This document shows positions 1 through 12,469 of a DNA stretch of 64,000 nucleotides, one piece after another. The notes under the pieces are model-generated. The model did not search any database. It saw only the letters and a list, made by a program, of their open reading frames with translations, and had not been told where the DNA came from. A program made the translations under genes and the position numbers. Position 1 is the first letter of the stretch, and each line of letters opens with the position of its first letter. This DNA is from Mytilus californianus (Eukaryota; Mollusca; Bivalvia; Mytilida; Mytilidae): assembly GCF_021869535.1 (NCBI RefSeq), contig NW_026262701.1, positions 43,713,278 through 43,777,277 on the forward strand. The letters are read 5' to 3'.

Positions 1-1612
1 GGAAGAGTAAGCAGATCCTGCTTAACGTGTGGCACCCGTCGTGTTATTCGTTAAATTACAAACCACGTGATTTTGTCTAATTTGGTAGGTCACATTCGAA
101 GAAAGGAGGACGGGATTGTGATTACGACAACTTGAACATATCCGTCGCTACCTGTGAAACAGATATTCCAACAAGTTTGCTTTTTTTCAATTAAGTGCGA
201 GGTATATCATACAATTGAATTTATAAAAATATATATTAAAAGATTAATAGTCGTATATGTTCAAATGATAATACACGCTAAAATAAAGAAGAATTCTTAT
301 TTTAAAGAATTAATGCTTTGTCGCTTAGTCCGAACCCCCTATTTCCCTGTTACTCTAGTGTGAGTTGATTTAAATTTGTCGTTTGTTGACAATAAAGTAC
401 ACGTCATTTGATGTGTGTCCAGACTGCGATATTATTGTCGCAGAAGTGAGACACAAAAAAACCTATATTCCGTCGTCGGCATCTTCACCATTTAGATCGT
501 TAGGTTATATTTTTGAATTGTTTCATTTGTCATTTCTAGACCTGTTACAGCAAATTATGCGGTATGAGTTATGCTCATTGAAGACCATACAGTGAGATAT
601 AGTTGTTAACTGCTACGTCATCTGGTATGTGGTGGATAGTTGTCTCATTGGCAATCATACCACGTCTTCTTATTCTATATAAGTTTGATTTGCATTAAAT
701 ATTACCAAATTAAACTATTTTGTCATGATAAATTTGTAAACCTCCATGAATTGTTATAAAACTTGTATAGGAGTTAATCATCTATATCGAGATAAAGCAT
801 GTACAGAAAAACATATTTTTCGATTTTGTTTTTTTTACCGATAAATGGACGTTTTACAGTCAACATCACACTTTAACAAGGACAGCAGCAATCTCAGGCG
901 AGACACAGGGTTCCGTGGAATTCATCACGAATTTATTGTAATACTGCTTCCATTTAAAAACTAAGGGAAAAAAACGACAGGACCAAGTGGTTTCGGGATA
1001 TCCCCCGTATGTCCAAAACATTGAAATAACATGTACTTTTTTTTCTTATTTTAGTCTGCTGTCCCTTTTTCCATACCAAATAACTCTGAACAACAACTCG
1101 AACTTTAATTTGAACTTTAACTCCATGGAAAGCGACACTCATCCGAAGCACATTTAACAAACGACGTATGGAAATCGGTCTTAAAATAGAACTATTTTTT
1201 TCAAAAATGGTCACGTGATTTTACCTTATCAAGTAATGTGGTAACCACTTCAAAGAATTATTATGAAATAACAAAACCACATCATGTAATCAAACAAATA
1301 CATAACGTTAACCCACATACACATCAAGTTATGTTAAAGCCACATGGCCTAATGACACAATCACATTAAATATTGATGAAATCACATCGAGTTATGACAA
1401 AACCATATTAAGTAATGAAAAAATCGTATCAAGTCAATACGAAACCATATCACGTAAAATCGAAATATCACTAAGTAAAGACTATTCCATTTTGAGTTAT
1501 ATCAAATCATCATAACGTAATGTCAAAACCATATTATGTAAAGACAAAATATCATCAAGTAATATTAAAATAACATAACGTAATATCTGATTATCACATG
1601 AGACAGCTATGC
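1..1612 (-). mobile_element. Long-inverted-repeat element, copy 3 (cut by window start)
   Basis: Truncated relative of the complete element at 20400-24136, in the opposite orientation. Positions 1-365 match the reverse complement of about 21870-22250, 410-600 match 21740-21850, and 700-1612 match 20400-21430. It ends near 1612 in a decayed version of the terminal sequence (ACAGCT remains). It contains no credible gene; short open frames here are chance. Positions 1-180 carry a fragment related to the 3' tail of the retroelement at 59540-59770. Seen by direct comparison; element class unknown. Confidence 0.7.
1215..1600. repeat. 21-bp satellite-like array in an element arm
   Basis: Tandem array of about 18 degenerate 21-base units of the form ACCACATCAAGTAATGACAA. 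The same array recurs at 20430-20920, 23630-24100 and 32030-32470 as the bulk of each element's terminal arm. Confidence 0.8.
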
Positions 1613-2095
1613 GTTTGATGTGTTTGAGCTTTTGATTTTGCCATTTGATTAGGGACTTTCCGTTTTGAATTTTCCTCGGAGTTCAGTATTTTTGTGATTT
1701 TACTTTTTTCCATAAAACAGTATTACAAACAATTTTGTTTTTGGTAACATTATGTAACTTTAATCATGAATCGTTATTATCTCCCTTTAACTCTTACTCA
1801 TATTCCTGTGTTTATGTTTATCTAAATATAGCTTACAATATAATAAAGGAACTATAACAATATCGTCAGATATATTAACTAACCAATGAAAGCTTATCAT
1901 TTTGTATTTATTAGATATAGGAAGAGTCTTACTTTCTTAAATTACTTGTGTGTTGTAGATTTTAATTGTTTTATGTTTAAGTTTTCATTAAACATCACAC
2001 TAAATTATTATACACATAACGCAAATAATTACTGTTAGTGATATATTGTCAATTGAAATAAACACACATGTTTCACATTAATAACAAGACAAAAC
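1613..2095. other. No recognisable feature
   Basis: AT-rich sequence with no supported gene or repeat that I can match elsewhere in the window. Confidence 0.5.
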
Positions 2096-2099
2096 CGGG

Positions 2100-2725
2100 T
2101 CATAACGAAAATTTTCCTTGTACAATGGATGTTGTAGAATTTCAAACTATCTACAATCAGGAAGTGGCTACACGGCAGATGTAAAAATAAATGCTCACTC
2201 ACTACACACCAGCATAACAAAGCTTCAGATCAAATATTAAGGGAGCAATTATTTAACTTAAAAAAAGAGGGGGTTATGGTTTTTTTTTCTGAGTCAGAGT
2301 TTTTTTGGGTTTTTCTTGTTTTCCGACGCTATCAATCAAATTATATTTTTCATTTAACACTATAAGGTATGGGTACAATCTGGTTTCAGATTATTATTTT
2401 GTCATCTGCTTGACCACCATATTTTTTTTCTCCATCTAATTGGGGATCAGAATATTTTTTCGGAAAAAAACATTATTTCCCCTTTTGAAGTTAAATGGTT
2501 GTTTCCTAAATCATTTTCTTTCATAGAAACAAAGAATAGCTTGTCAAAAATAATCTTGTACAATATGTGTTATAAAATTTCAAACTATTGCAAACTGGAA
2601 GTGGCTATACGGCAGAGGTAAAAATTGCTTATTTGCTACAACTAAACGCTATCCAGCTGCAGATCAAATACTCAACTCAAAAAAGTTTTGGCGAAAGACG
2701 GACGGACGGAAAGACGGATGGACGG
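2100..2725 (+). repeat. Dimeric repeat with GACGG tail
   Basis: Two related units (about 2112-2250 and 2556-2680) share a block reading 'cttgtacaat', 'atttcaaact', 'ggaagtggct' and 'cggcag'. The second is followed at 2695-2728 by a GACGGACGG-type tract. A related copy on the other strand is at 11190-11860. Several unrelated repeats in this window share the same layout of two tandem units plus a GACGG tract. No coding capacity. Confidence 0.65.
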
Positions 2726-4650
2726 AGTCGATTTTTTACTAGACCAGCTTTCGCAAAAATTGGTTTAATATGCATGCACCTAATTTGATCAACAGTGCAA
2801 AATACTAATTCATAATTTATTATATTTAGATGTTAATGAGATAAAAAAAAAAAAGATCCGTTTATCATTCTATAACCGAGAGTTAAGTATGTTTTTTTAT
2901 TTTATGTTACCTACTTGTTGAAATTTTATTTACCAAAATTCACATTGATAAATATTATTTAAGTGTAAACTTTTACAAAAGGTGTCAACAGGATGTTATC
3001 AACCACACTTCATTTTTTCAAATTAATTTTGTTCCTTATTTTTATTTATGTACTTCAGATTTTAACTGCCTTCCAAAAATACATTTTTAGTTACTTATTC
3101 CCTACTGTGTCATTGCAATAATTTGTGACAATGATTTTGAAAAGCAGGATATTATTTAAAATATCTATACTCAACAATTAACCTATTAGGTTTAATAAGC
3201 TCCAACAAAGTATTCTTTAAACAAGTTACGAATATTCAACCTTTCAGACATGTAAATATGTAGGTTGTGGAATGTTTAATGATTATACAGCATCGAAAAC
3301 TAGTTTGACTCATTAACTGGATAGAAGGGGATAATCAAGTTTGGTGTTCCTAAGATACTATCTACTGTTCGAGGCAAAGCCGATGACAATAGTTCGTTTC
3401 CGAAGAGCCAATAAGATTTTTCTTTTTTTTTTTTTACATTATTCTGATAAGAAATGAATTCCTCAATTATTTAATTTGAAAAAAGATCTTCATGACGGGG
3501 AAAGACACATACAGTCATCTGATTATAAAGTATAGAATTATTGCCTGTTTGTGACACATTTATTTCAATGTTTTACCTTGCGATGTAAAAGTGTCTATTG
3601 CCAATAATCTTATCGAACTTACAAAATATAAAGGATATGCAGGATGTAGGTCTATGAGAATAATTCCGATTGACACTTCAAAAATTATTTTCGTCATCTA
3701 TAGATGGGTGTTCACATAATATTTTAAATTGTTTTACACCCATATATTTTGTTTTCTTTTTTTAAAAGAAAGTGAAAGATTTGTACTGCCTACATGCATT
3801 AACCAGTCAATAGTTTCAAAGACTATAACCCCGGTCAACGGTTTTGCAATCGAATTTCAATTACTTGCTTGTTCATTATTATTTTGTATCGGTTAGAAAT
3901 GACGTCACTGACTATTCTGGCATTATGTATAGTTGGTGTAGATCTACCAGCATCATTCTTAAATAAATCAAACTTGAATTATCGGATACATAAAGGAATG
4001 GTTAAAATGTATTTTAAAACAAAGATTACAAAAAAGTGAAATAACAAAAATACAAAATTTATGTTTGTGATGAATATTTAGAACATTGGTTTTGCAATTT
4101 TTTAAGTTAAAAGACTACTTTATCTCTACAAATTATGTATCAATAACTATTTCGACTTGTAAATGTGATAAGAGGTTAATATCATGATATGAGATCATAA
4201 TCAAGTTAAAGCATTTTGCGAAGTTACATTGTACCGAAATACATGTACTAGTAGTATGACCAACGAAAACAGAATAATCATATCTGTATTCAGTAATGTA
4301 CAATTCATCGTAGCAGAATCTGATTAATTTTAAATTGTATTTCCAACCAGTACACTAATAAGTTCATTAAGTTGTGATTGAACTTAATTAACATTGTCAT
4401 AAAAAAAGGATATATACGTGTTTCTAAAAAAGTGCGAAAAATTATTTTAATTTCGGTAAACCAAAATGAAATTACTAAAAGAATCCGTAGATTTACTATC
4501 TAAATAGTGTATAATGAATATAAGCAGTTATTTTAATTGTACGGCCTTCTACAATGAATAAAAAACAATACCATATAATCGGCTATCAAAGGCACGGACA
4601 TAAAAAAAAATGAAACAATTCAATTGAGATAACTGACAACAATTTATAAC
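2726..4650. other. AT-rich intergenic stretch, nothing recognised
   Basis: Poly-A and poly-T runs (for example 2842-2853 and 3421-3435) but no exon with splice sites, no RNA gene and no repeat matching another part of the window. Confidence 0.5.
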
Positions 4651-4654
4651 TACA

Positions 4655-4835
4655 CAATTTAGGAAAAACAAATATGCCAGGCATAAACCAACGACAACCA
4701 CTGAAATAAAGGCCCCTGATTTAGGACAGGAACATAATATATAGCGGGGTAAAGCTGTTTTAAGGCCCCAACCCTCCCCTTATCTGGGACAGTGATGAAT
4801 CAGTACATCATAAGAACAAACTATAATCAAAGTAC
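4655..4835 (+). repeat. Abundant dispersed mussel repeat, fragment
   Basis: Contains 'caacgacaacc', 'cctgatttaggacagg', 'agcggggtaaa', 'caaccctccccttatctggg' and 'cataagaac' in that order. The same order occurs at 15625-15790 and 33775-33930 and, reversed, at 22800-22950. This is the second half of a family whose first half is seen at 7040-7330, 27640-27925 and 33060-33270. Confidence 0.7.
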
Positions 4836-6030
4836 TAAAGTACTGAACATCGGATGACCGCTAGTTCTGGTGGATAGTCACAAGCACTTGTCTCAGAAAA
4901 AAAAAATCACATCTCTATATTTGAAAGTTAGGTTAAGGTACATAGATATATTTTTTTCAGAGGCAATTTTTTGGGTGGATGATGAATAAATGACAGGGAA
5001 TGCAACCTCACCGTAATAACTATTATATTGTAGTGATATAATCATTTGCTATCAGTATACTCAAAAACATATAATACAATGGAATTTTATGTCTCTGGTA
5101 TACTCTAGTTTGTTGTTATATATTGTATTAATATTTGTATAAGTTATATATAATTTTCATCCATTTGTATATCATTCTGTTCTACTATTCTAATGATATT
5201 GAGTGCAAGTGCATGGTGGACACTCTTCTGTAATAATTAGTTTTTCTAATAGATTGGATTTGAGTAGGTATTCATATTTTCCCGCGTTTATTGCAAAAAT
5301 TTCTTGAGATATTCTCCCGCATGCGTTAACAAAAAATTACGGTATTCTTAATTTGTTATTGATATATATATTTCTAACGACAAAACATTTTCATATCATT
5401 TTTCTACGTTCTTAAAAATTATTTTCATGAATATTTATTGATTAAATAAATATAAAACAAGCGACAAGGAATGTCATTTTGCACTCGATAATATCCGCGT
5501 AATTATACAAAATACGTTCGATTATCGGTCAAAAACGCAAGTCACGTGGGTAGAAATGTCTGTGGCAACATAACACAGGAATGCCCTTACGGTCATCCGC
5601 TGTAAAAATTATTTGAAAAGAGCTTAATATCTAACGAAAATACAGACCGGAGCTGGCTGGGATTTTATACACACTACACAATAAAAGAGACACAAATTAC
5701 AGATCTGTGAGTGCTCGCAGTTACTGACAGCTAATTTAAATCCAATAACAACTAGTAAAAGAAATCATGGAACATAGTCAGTATTTCAACCAGTGCAAAT
5801 CTATGTTGTTTCAGGAAATGGTTAAGTATGTACAAAACTTATAGGATTATTTAACTATCTAACATTACAGACACTCTAATGTTTACCAGTCAGAGGCAAT
5901 GTCGTTAGCATAACTTAAATCTCAAATGAAATGTTGGAGCTATTCATTTGTTTTACAAAATTAATAACTACAAAAACAAATGAAACAGGATGAGCTTCAG
6001 ATAACATCAGCTTAGAATACCAATTATGTT
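4836..6030. other. AT-rich intergenic stretch, nothing recognised
   Basis: No supported gene or internal repeat. Open frames here are short and have no recognisable protein motif. Confidence 0.5.
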
Positions 6031-6186
6031 ATAGTTATTGACCAAGCAAGTCGGTATATATACCATTTAATCTGAACGGCTCGGGTAACCCTAATTAACC
6101 CGAACGACGTAGGAGTTTGGGTTAAAGGGTCATCCCGACCGTGCAGATTAAATGATATATATCGATTTGATTGGCCGATAACTGTT
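6031..6186. mobile_element. Palindromic MITE-like element
   Basis: The two halves are inverted copies over about 45 bases: 6034-6077 (with 'gttattgacc' and 'ccatttaatctgaacgg') pairs with 6140-6183 ('ccgtgcagattaaatg' and 'ggccgataac'). A smaller inner inverted repeat (gggtaaccc / gggttaaaggg) surrounds the centre. Short, non-coding and palindromic, it fits a MITE or foldback remnant. No clear target duplication was established. Confidence 0.6.
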
Positions 6187-7035
6187 TTTACACATGAAGC
6201 CATCAATTTACGTGAACATTTTGGAAATATGCGGACGAAATTCCGCAATCCACGGCTCCTAGGAAAGTTTCTTGTAGGATAAAGAAAGCGGGGAATACGC
6301 TTTTATGTAGTTAAAATTTGATAAGTATTAAATTATTAACTTTTTTTCATATTGAGGCTTCTTCCTAAATTGTAAAAAATTGTTACATTATTTGGAGAAT
6401 TGCGATTTAATAGTAGATTCTTTTTTTATCATTTCTGTTAAATATATTCACAATTTTTATATAAGTTAGTGACGAATTAGAATTTGACATATTTTGTAGA
6501 CACCTGTCTATTGTTGAACACTATACTATATATTGCCTTCTAGATGTCCTTAGTTTGTTCTTGTCGTTTAGTTGCTGTCTTATTGGCGCATAACCTACAT
6601 CTCCTACAGTTTTAGTTCCGTTTGGTGTACTTTTAAATCGGTGTATGAAAAATCATAACTAAAATGGTTATTATGTATAGATTAATTGTCTTTCTTTCCC
6701 TCAATAATATGCTTAGAGGAAGAGATGTACACAGGCACTTGTTTCTATCCATTAGAAGGTCGACTATCCATATGTAGTACATATGAATAGTCGACCTTCC
6801 CATGTGGAGATGTCCCTAAATTAAAAATATTAAGTAAACAGAAAAAAAAATTCACTTTTAAATCTTTTAACTTCCCCTCCCCCTCCAATTTTTTTCTACT
6901 GTATTGATTTTGAAGACATGTCGCATCCAAACAATATCTGATTGATCTGAAGCTTATTCCCCCTCCCCCACGTTGTTTTGATACAAACTCAAATATGATC
7001 CTCATTAATTTCGATCCCAAAATAGTCACTTAAAA
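6187..7035. other. Intergenic stretch apart from the 6755 hairpin
   Basis: AT-rich, with C-rich patches at 6873-6887 and 6959-6969. No supported coding region. Confidence 0.5.
6755..6799. repeat. 45-base near-perfect hairpin
   Basis: Arms of 21 bases separated by a 3-base loop (agt). The left arm starts GAAGGTCGACTAT and the right arm ends ATAGTCGACCTTC, with one mismatch. Function unknown; it could be a tiny foldback element or a structured RNA. Confidence 0.85.
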
Positions 7036-7039
7036 GTAG

Positions 7040-7330
7040 ATATAGGGAGATGTGGTATGAGTGCCAATGAGACAACTCTCCATCCAAGTTACAATTTGTA
7101 AAAGTAAACCATTATAGGTCAAGGTACGGCCTTCAACACGGAACATTGGCTCACACCGAACAGCAAGCTATAAAGGGCCCCAAAAAGTTACTAGTGTAAA
7201 ACCATTCAACCGGAAAAACCAACGGTCTAATCTGTATAAAAACGAGAAACGAGAAACACGTATGAACTACATAAACAGACGACAACTACTGAAATCAGAT
7301 TCCATATCTAAATAGTAAAATTCCATTGAG
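7040..7330 (+). repeat. Abundant dispersed mussel repeat, first half
   Basis: Begins 'ggagatgtggtatgagtgcc' and continues through 'caatgagacaactctcc', 'acggccttcaacac' and 'aagctataaagggcccc'. The near-complete reverse complement is at 27640-27925 and a diverged relative at 33060-33270. Non-coding. I recognise this type as very common in mussel sequences but cannot assign it to a transposon class. Confidence 0.75.
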
Positions 7331-8490
7331 CACGAAACTAATCCAAATCAGATTTTATTTATTTGGATATTCTAAAATACATTTCATATTTACCGTCAAC
7401 AATTGTTTTTAGTCTCGCTACACTCGGTGATATTTTTAAAAATTATGGAATTACACCCCTTTCAAAATCCAGGGTCCGCCCCTAAAGGTAAGAGTACTTT
7501 TGAACTGTGCAGTATATCTAAGGTAGTTAATGCACACCTTTGCTGTGCATTATCCAGATTATGGCACAGTAAGAACAAAGAGATTTTAGTCATGTCATAT
7601 GTTAAGAACTCGCTACTGAGTAGACAATGTCGTAGAAATCACAATTAACAGACACATAGGACACATTGAACCTGAACATTTGTAAGTTGAACATACGAAT
7701 TGCTTAGTGAATGAATAAGTCAAGAAATACTATGAAGATTGTATTGTAATTTGCTGTTTCAGAATTTAAGAGAATGTAGATAGTTCCGTTGTGCGTTCTC
7801 TAAAATAAAGGAATAATCGTCACGTAATGGTTGACTTACCATTGTTTAGGACCTTTTTCATTAAATCACAACGTAACATAGCTATTGCACAGTAGATCCA
7901 TGTTGTTTTATATAAAAATATATGTTTTCCTTTCTTGTATATAGTATTATATGTATGAATAAAATGGTATCAAATGTAAGTTAATGATACATCAACTAAA
8001 CAAACTGCTTCTAGAAGTTTACACACATTCTAAAACAATTGATTCACTGTTAAAATTATTATTTTTTAATTGAAACGTGTGACGGAATGTATTTTAGAAA
8101 CATTGTTATTTTCACATGGTCTACCATTTTGCTCTTTAAAGTATCCAAATTTCATTGAAAAAATAATTCATTATATATTTTTAATCTCATACTACTTTTA
8201 AGTTTGACTTTTGACTTTTGTTTAGTGTATAGGCGCAATAATCATTAAATGACATTCTTGTCCGTTCGTATGTCTGTCCACCATGAATCTTGTGTTCGTG
8301 TACCTATTTTATTTTTAAATTATTTTTTTTCAAAAATTTCTTGGTTTAAAATTGAAAATTATTCAGGTCAAACACGAAACTTTGATAGTTTTATCATTTC
8401 TAAATGCTTCCTTTTTAACACCCTATGAGAGAAGGAAGTAAGCCTTACCCAGCAAACGATCCGGCATCTGTTTAAAAAATCGGAACAGCG
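7331..8490. other. Region upstream of exon 1, nothing recognised
   Basis: AT-rich flank of the Ig/FN3 gene. A short GTCCGTTCGTATGTCTGTCC stretch at 8260-8280 is a relic of a GACGG-tailed repeat. No other feature is supported. Confidence 0.45.
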
Positions 8491-8494
8491 TTTT

Positions 8495-8502
8495 TATAAA
8501 TA
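8495..8502 (+). promoter_or_regulatory. Possible TATA box of the Ig/FN3 gene
   Basis: TATAAATA lies 115 bases before the ATG at 8617, a plausible spacing for a core promoter plus a short 5' leader. A second 'gtataaatc' follows at 8508. In AT-rich DNA such matches are frequent, so this is only a suggestion. Confidence 0.3.
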
Positions 8503-8616
8503 AGAAGTATAAATCATCCTCTGATTACTTTTTATGTCGTCACAAGTGGCGATGTCCGACTACGTACACATTTCCATGTAACACAAGGACGACAGTTAGT
8601 GTTTATTAAATACATA

Positions 8617-8680
8617 ATGGAGTTGATTTACTTTTTCTTACTTTTAAGCGTTGATTTTCTTTCTGTAATGTTGGCAACTG
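8617..8680 (+). CDS. Ig/FN3 surface protein, exon 1 (signal peptide)
   Basis: First coding exon, 64 bases, phase-1 end. It encodes MELIYFFLLLSVDFLSVMLA followed by T and the first base of a Gly codon. A short N-terminus, a long hydrophobic core and small residues (A, T, G) at the end make a typical secretory signal peptide; cleavage is probably near the exon end. The ATG is the first in the exon, and the donor is the strong GTGAGT at 8681. The phase-1 junction rebuilds a Gly codon with exon 2. A signal exon ending in phase 1 is standard for Ig/FN3 genes in which modules are shuffled as symmetrical exons. Signal peptide and splice site are seen in sequence; use of this start is inferred. Confidence 0.75.
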
Positions 8681-9436
8681 GTGAGTAAATAAAATAAATT
8701 GATGACTAAATACATAAGACGTTCAAGGGATTTCCAAAGCTATTATTTTAAATAAGTTGTATGCAGAAATCATGACTATATATTAAATGTAACATATTTT
8801 ATATCGAACAGTAATCAATATTACATGTATAACTATTTTAAGTATAAAAAAGAACAATAAAAATACAATGGCATTTTTCGTTATATTTCGTTAGACAAAT
8901 GCATTTATTTAAAAGAACCAAACAAATCAGATCTTATTAGACTTTTTTCCTGTATGAGAATGTGTTTTAAGTTTTTCATCTCATAAGTGATTCAAACAAA
9001 TACAATCTGCAAAACATCAATCCGCAATTTTAAATATGACACAAAGTAAAAGTAACATATTTACAACTCGCTTTAATTATGATTGATATTGCTGGTTGTT
9101 CGAATTTTCAAAAATAATTTTGCATCTACAAAACGTGAAATAATGTGACAAAAAATGACCGTTTTATCAATAAAAAAAAATAGCAAAAGCTTATACATCT
9201 AAAGGTTCAAAACGGCGTCGAGATTCAGTTTGGTCGGAATTCTTTGTAAAATGTTGATCATGCTACATCCGTTCTGTTTCGGGAACAGATGAGGGTAAAC
9301 TTGTAAATATTTCTTTTTGCACGCGCATATTGCATATCTTTCTCGTCATCTAAATAATTTATGGAATTTTTTTAATGTCTCATATGCATCAATGCTTCCC
9401 TTTACTGACTTTTCTGAATTGGTCATTTCTTTGCAG

Positions 9437-9736
9437 GTAAGCCAGATCCACCGAAAGATATCCGAGTCGATGTAAATGGTAATACAGCTAAAATCTCATG
9501 GATAATTCCTTCTAACCAAGGTGTAACTTGGTCTCGGATTTCTCTTACCGATTCAAAAAACGTCAGTGTGGATTTAGATTCAGAACACCCACGTACATAT
9601 AATGACATACAATATCCAACTTCTAGCTTTGAAATAGCCAATCTAAAGATGTGTTTGGAATATAAATTCAGTATACAATATCTAAGTCAAAGAAAAAGAA
9701 GTTCAGAAATCACCACACAAAAGTTTTGGATGACAA
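9437..9736 (+). CDS. Ig/FN3 surface protein, exon 2 (fibronectin type III domain)
   Basis: A 300-base exon (residues 22-121) with acceptor TTTCTTTGCAG and donor GTGAGT. The product starts GKPDPPKDIRVDVNG, then NTAKISWIIPSNQG, and ends with FEIANLKMCLEYKFSIQYLS. The order PxPP, the tryptophan of strand B (KISW), NL before strand F and the Y-F-I-Y pattern identify a fibronectin type III fold, an extracellular interaction module. One N-glycosylation site (NVS) is visible. An FN3 directly after the signal peptide is unusual: in related molluscan Ig genes FN3 modules usually follow the Ig modules. Ends are phase 1, so it joins exon 3 in frame, but 38 kb separates them. It could belong to a separate or partially duplicated gene. 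Confidence 0.85.
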
Positions 9737-10639
9737 GTGAGTCCATTTTCCCTTTCGTATTACATTATTTTAGTTTTTGTACATCATAAAGTTAGATGAT
9801 GCATTTGTCTTTTCTTTTCTTTTTTTTTTAGTTACCGAGAATGTGACCAACCATTTTTTGAATGCATGAAGCTTACATTTAAGATATATGTGTAAATTAT
9901 ACTCCACAGTTGAGTCATTCTATAGATTTTTACAAGAAAAAGGGATGAATTGATTGAAATTTTAACTATCGATCAGAATTATTCAAAACAAAAAAAACTA
10001 AAACAAAAATTTTGGAATTTTGAACACAACAACTTTGTGAAAAGTCTTATTCAATGTCATATTTTTTCTCTATTATAATTAAACAAGTAAGGACGTTAAT
10101 TTCAAAATATGAATCATTTATTTTTGCCAGTTATAGTCTGCTGTGTTTTCATTCTATGAAAAAAAAATCTGTTGGTCAAAAAGCATACGTGGGATTTGAC
10201 TTTGGTCTATTTACAGACTATAAATGTACGTGCATACTCATTAAATGATAGTCAACAATTCTTTCTAATGATTAATACATACTTATTTACTGGCTATGAA
10301 GACAATAGCAAGTTTATTGTTCCCCGAGGCACCAACTATTTCCCGACGCGAAGTGGAGTCAATTCAAACGATACAGAAAGTACGGGGAAGTTTCCCGTAA
10401 GAAAACTATAAACCGCTTAATAGTCTTTTTCAGACAATTTCGTTAAAAAAGTTAAATTCTTTGTCTATAAATTTATAAGGAAACAAAATACTCTTTTTAA
10501 AAGATGGGTCATATTCTATGTAAAATGGTTTTAGACTGATAATTATAAAAATTGTAAAAAGAATGCATCATTCTTTACCTGAAGTATAACTTCGATTCTT
10601 TATGAAGAGAGAGTGACAAGCTCTCAAGAAGTTAGATTA
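9737..10639. other. Start of 38-kb intron 2, nothing recognised
   Basis: AT-rich intron sequence. Short open frames at 10054-10411 overlap in two frames and have no protein-like motif. Confidence 0.5.
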
Positions 10640-10865
10640 ATGATAACAACTCTTTGAACGGTTCGTATGTGACCTGTTGCAAGGGTAGATTTTTGCCCCT
10701 ACCCAACAAGCAGTTATTTCCAGTAACAGTCAAAAATTCCCGCCATTCAACCCGGTCAGAGAACCTTGCAGAAACTACATATTATATTCCATGATAATGG
10801 GTTTTCGTCCTGAACATGCATGAAATAATTGCCACTGGACGTTAAACAATCAACAATCAATCAAA
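10640..10865 (+). mobile_element. SINE-like bivalve repeat
   Basis: The sequence ends 'cctgaacatgcatgaaataa', 'ttgccactggacgttaaac' and then a short CAATCAA-type repeat. I recognise this 3' end from SINE-like elements common in bivalves. No intact Pol III promoter was identified at the 5' side, so the element is probably truncated. Confidence 0.5.
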
Positions 10866-11189
10866 GGGCCATTTATATGGTTAGAAGACAACGTTTGATA
10901 AAATATACTTCACATTTTCTAATATCTAGTACAATTGTAAGAATATTAATTTCCATTCAATCGCAATTTACATGAAAGGAGGAAAACAATCTTTACAATG
11001 TTACTTCGATTTTTAAGTTCTCGTCGACCTAAATAATTAACTTATTTCTTCTGTCCGAATCGAAAATAGTTCTTCCATATGATGCCATATTTTCATACTG
11101 TTGTTAACGCACGTTCACGATATTGACAATTATTATATCAGATTGTGTGCCCCACTTCCATAGTTGTTGGACATTTTGTATTGTAGTCT

Positions 11190-11860
11190 ATGCGTCCGTC
11201 CGTCCAAAGGTTCGTTCTACCCATATCATGGTATTGGTTATGGTTTATTCACATCAACTTTAGACTTGGTAACATAAATTAATATGACCCCAATTCTATA
11301 GTTTACTGTACATGGAAATGTAATATTTGGAAACCAGTGCATTCTAAAATTAAAGTTATGGACACATCGCTTTGAAAAACTTAGTACATATGTTCATTAT
11401 TGTGTGAACGGTGAAAGTAGGTCTAATAACCGCTCCAATCCGTCAAAACTTCCTCGGATTCTGAAGAAGGAAGTAATTCTATTATATTAGGTCTTGAGCT
11501 TGCAAATGTTAAGTTGAACCGTGTTAGTAGTTTTCATATCTGCCGTGAAGCCACCTCTTGTTTGTATATAGTTTGAAATTTTACAACATTCGTTGTATGG
11601 AGAAAATTTTAGACACGCTTTTCTTGTCTTCTTTAGAAGGTAATGATTTCGTATTTGGTCTGGAGCTTGATAATGTTCATTTGTGCCGCGTAAGCAAATA
11701 AGACAACAATAGTACAGCCACCTCCTATTTGCCGATAGTTTAAAATTTACAACACTTATTGTACAAGGAAAGTTTTCGTCAACCGTTTTTTGCCTTGTAC
11801 AAGGAAAATTTTCGTCAAGCTTTTCTTGGGTTTTATTGAATGGAATGATTTAAAATTCGT
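11190..11860 (-). repeat. GACGG-tailed dimeric repeat, reverse copy
   Basis: Starts with GTCCGTCCGTCC at about 11191-11206. It continues with two related units (around 11530-11620 and 11700-11830) holding 'gccacctc', 'tagtttgaaattttacaac' and 'gtacaaggaaa'. These are the reverse complement of the blocks at 2112-2250 and 2556-2680. Non-coding. Confidence 0.6.
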
Positions 11861-12465
11861 TTTGAAGCTTTAAAAAATTCCTTTGGCGGATATTTACAAC
11901 TCTGTTGTGTAATTATAAGGGTAAATGCTTAAAATTTGACTATTTACGAAATGGGAATGATGAAATCATCATGTTTTAAAAGAATTTGGCCGAAAACTTA
12001 GGAATGCAGGTGAAGTACATGTAAAAGATATTTAATCTGAAAATTAAACCTGGTTTTTTCCTATATGGGAACAAATCATGAACAATGTCTTCTTGTATCT
12101 TGATTTCTGTTTTGAATCTGGCTATTTTACGATTTTTCGTTATTCTATAGAGCAAGTATACTACGATTACACGTCCGATTTTTAAACTGAAAAGACGAAA
12201 GTTTTCAAAGAAGACAATATTCATTTGTACACGAACAGAAGGCAAAAAACATGTATAATTCACTTATATGCAAATAAATTGTTGATATGACCTAGGAATT
12301 GGCATCTTTGCATTTTATTATAGGGGCAAATAAAATCCTCTTGTAATGGCTGTCCTCGTGATAAGGCAATATGGCCGCTATGCAAATTATCAAAGTACCC
12401 CAAATTTTGCCATATGATGTGAATATAACAGGCATTAAGTATTAAGTTAGAGACTAGCCAGAAGG
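11861..12465. other. Intron sequence, nothing recognised
   Basis: AT-rich. An open frame on the minus strand at 11976-12263 has no recognisable protein motif and is not supported. Confidence 0.45.
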
Positions 12466-12469
12466 AATG

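Noticed and set aside
10690-10865. Possible tRNA gene in the SINE-like repeat
   Set aside because: No cloverleaf with paired stems could be built; only the 3' end of a bivalve SINE-like repeat is recognisable.
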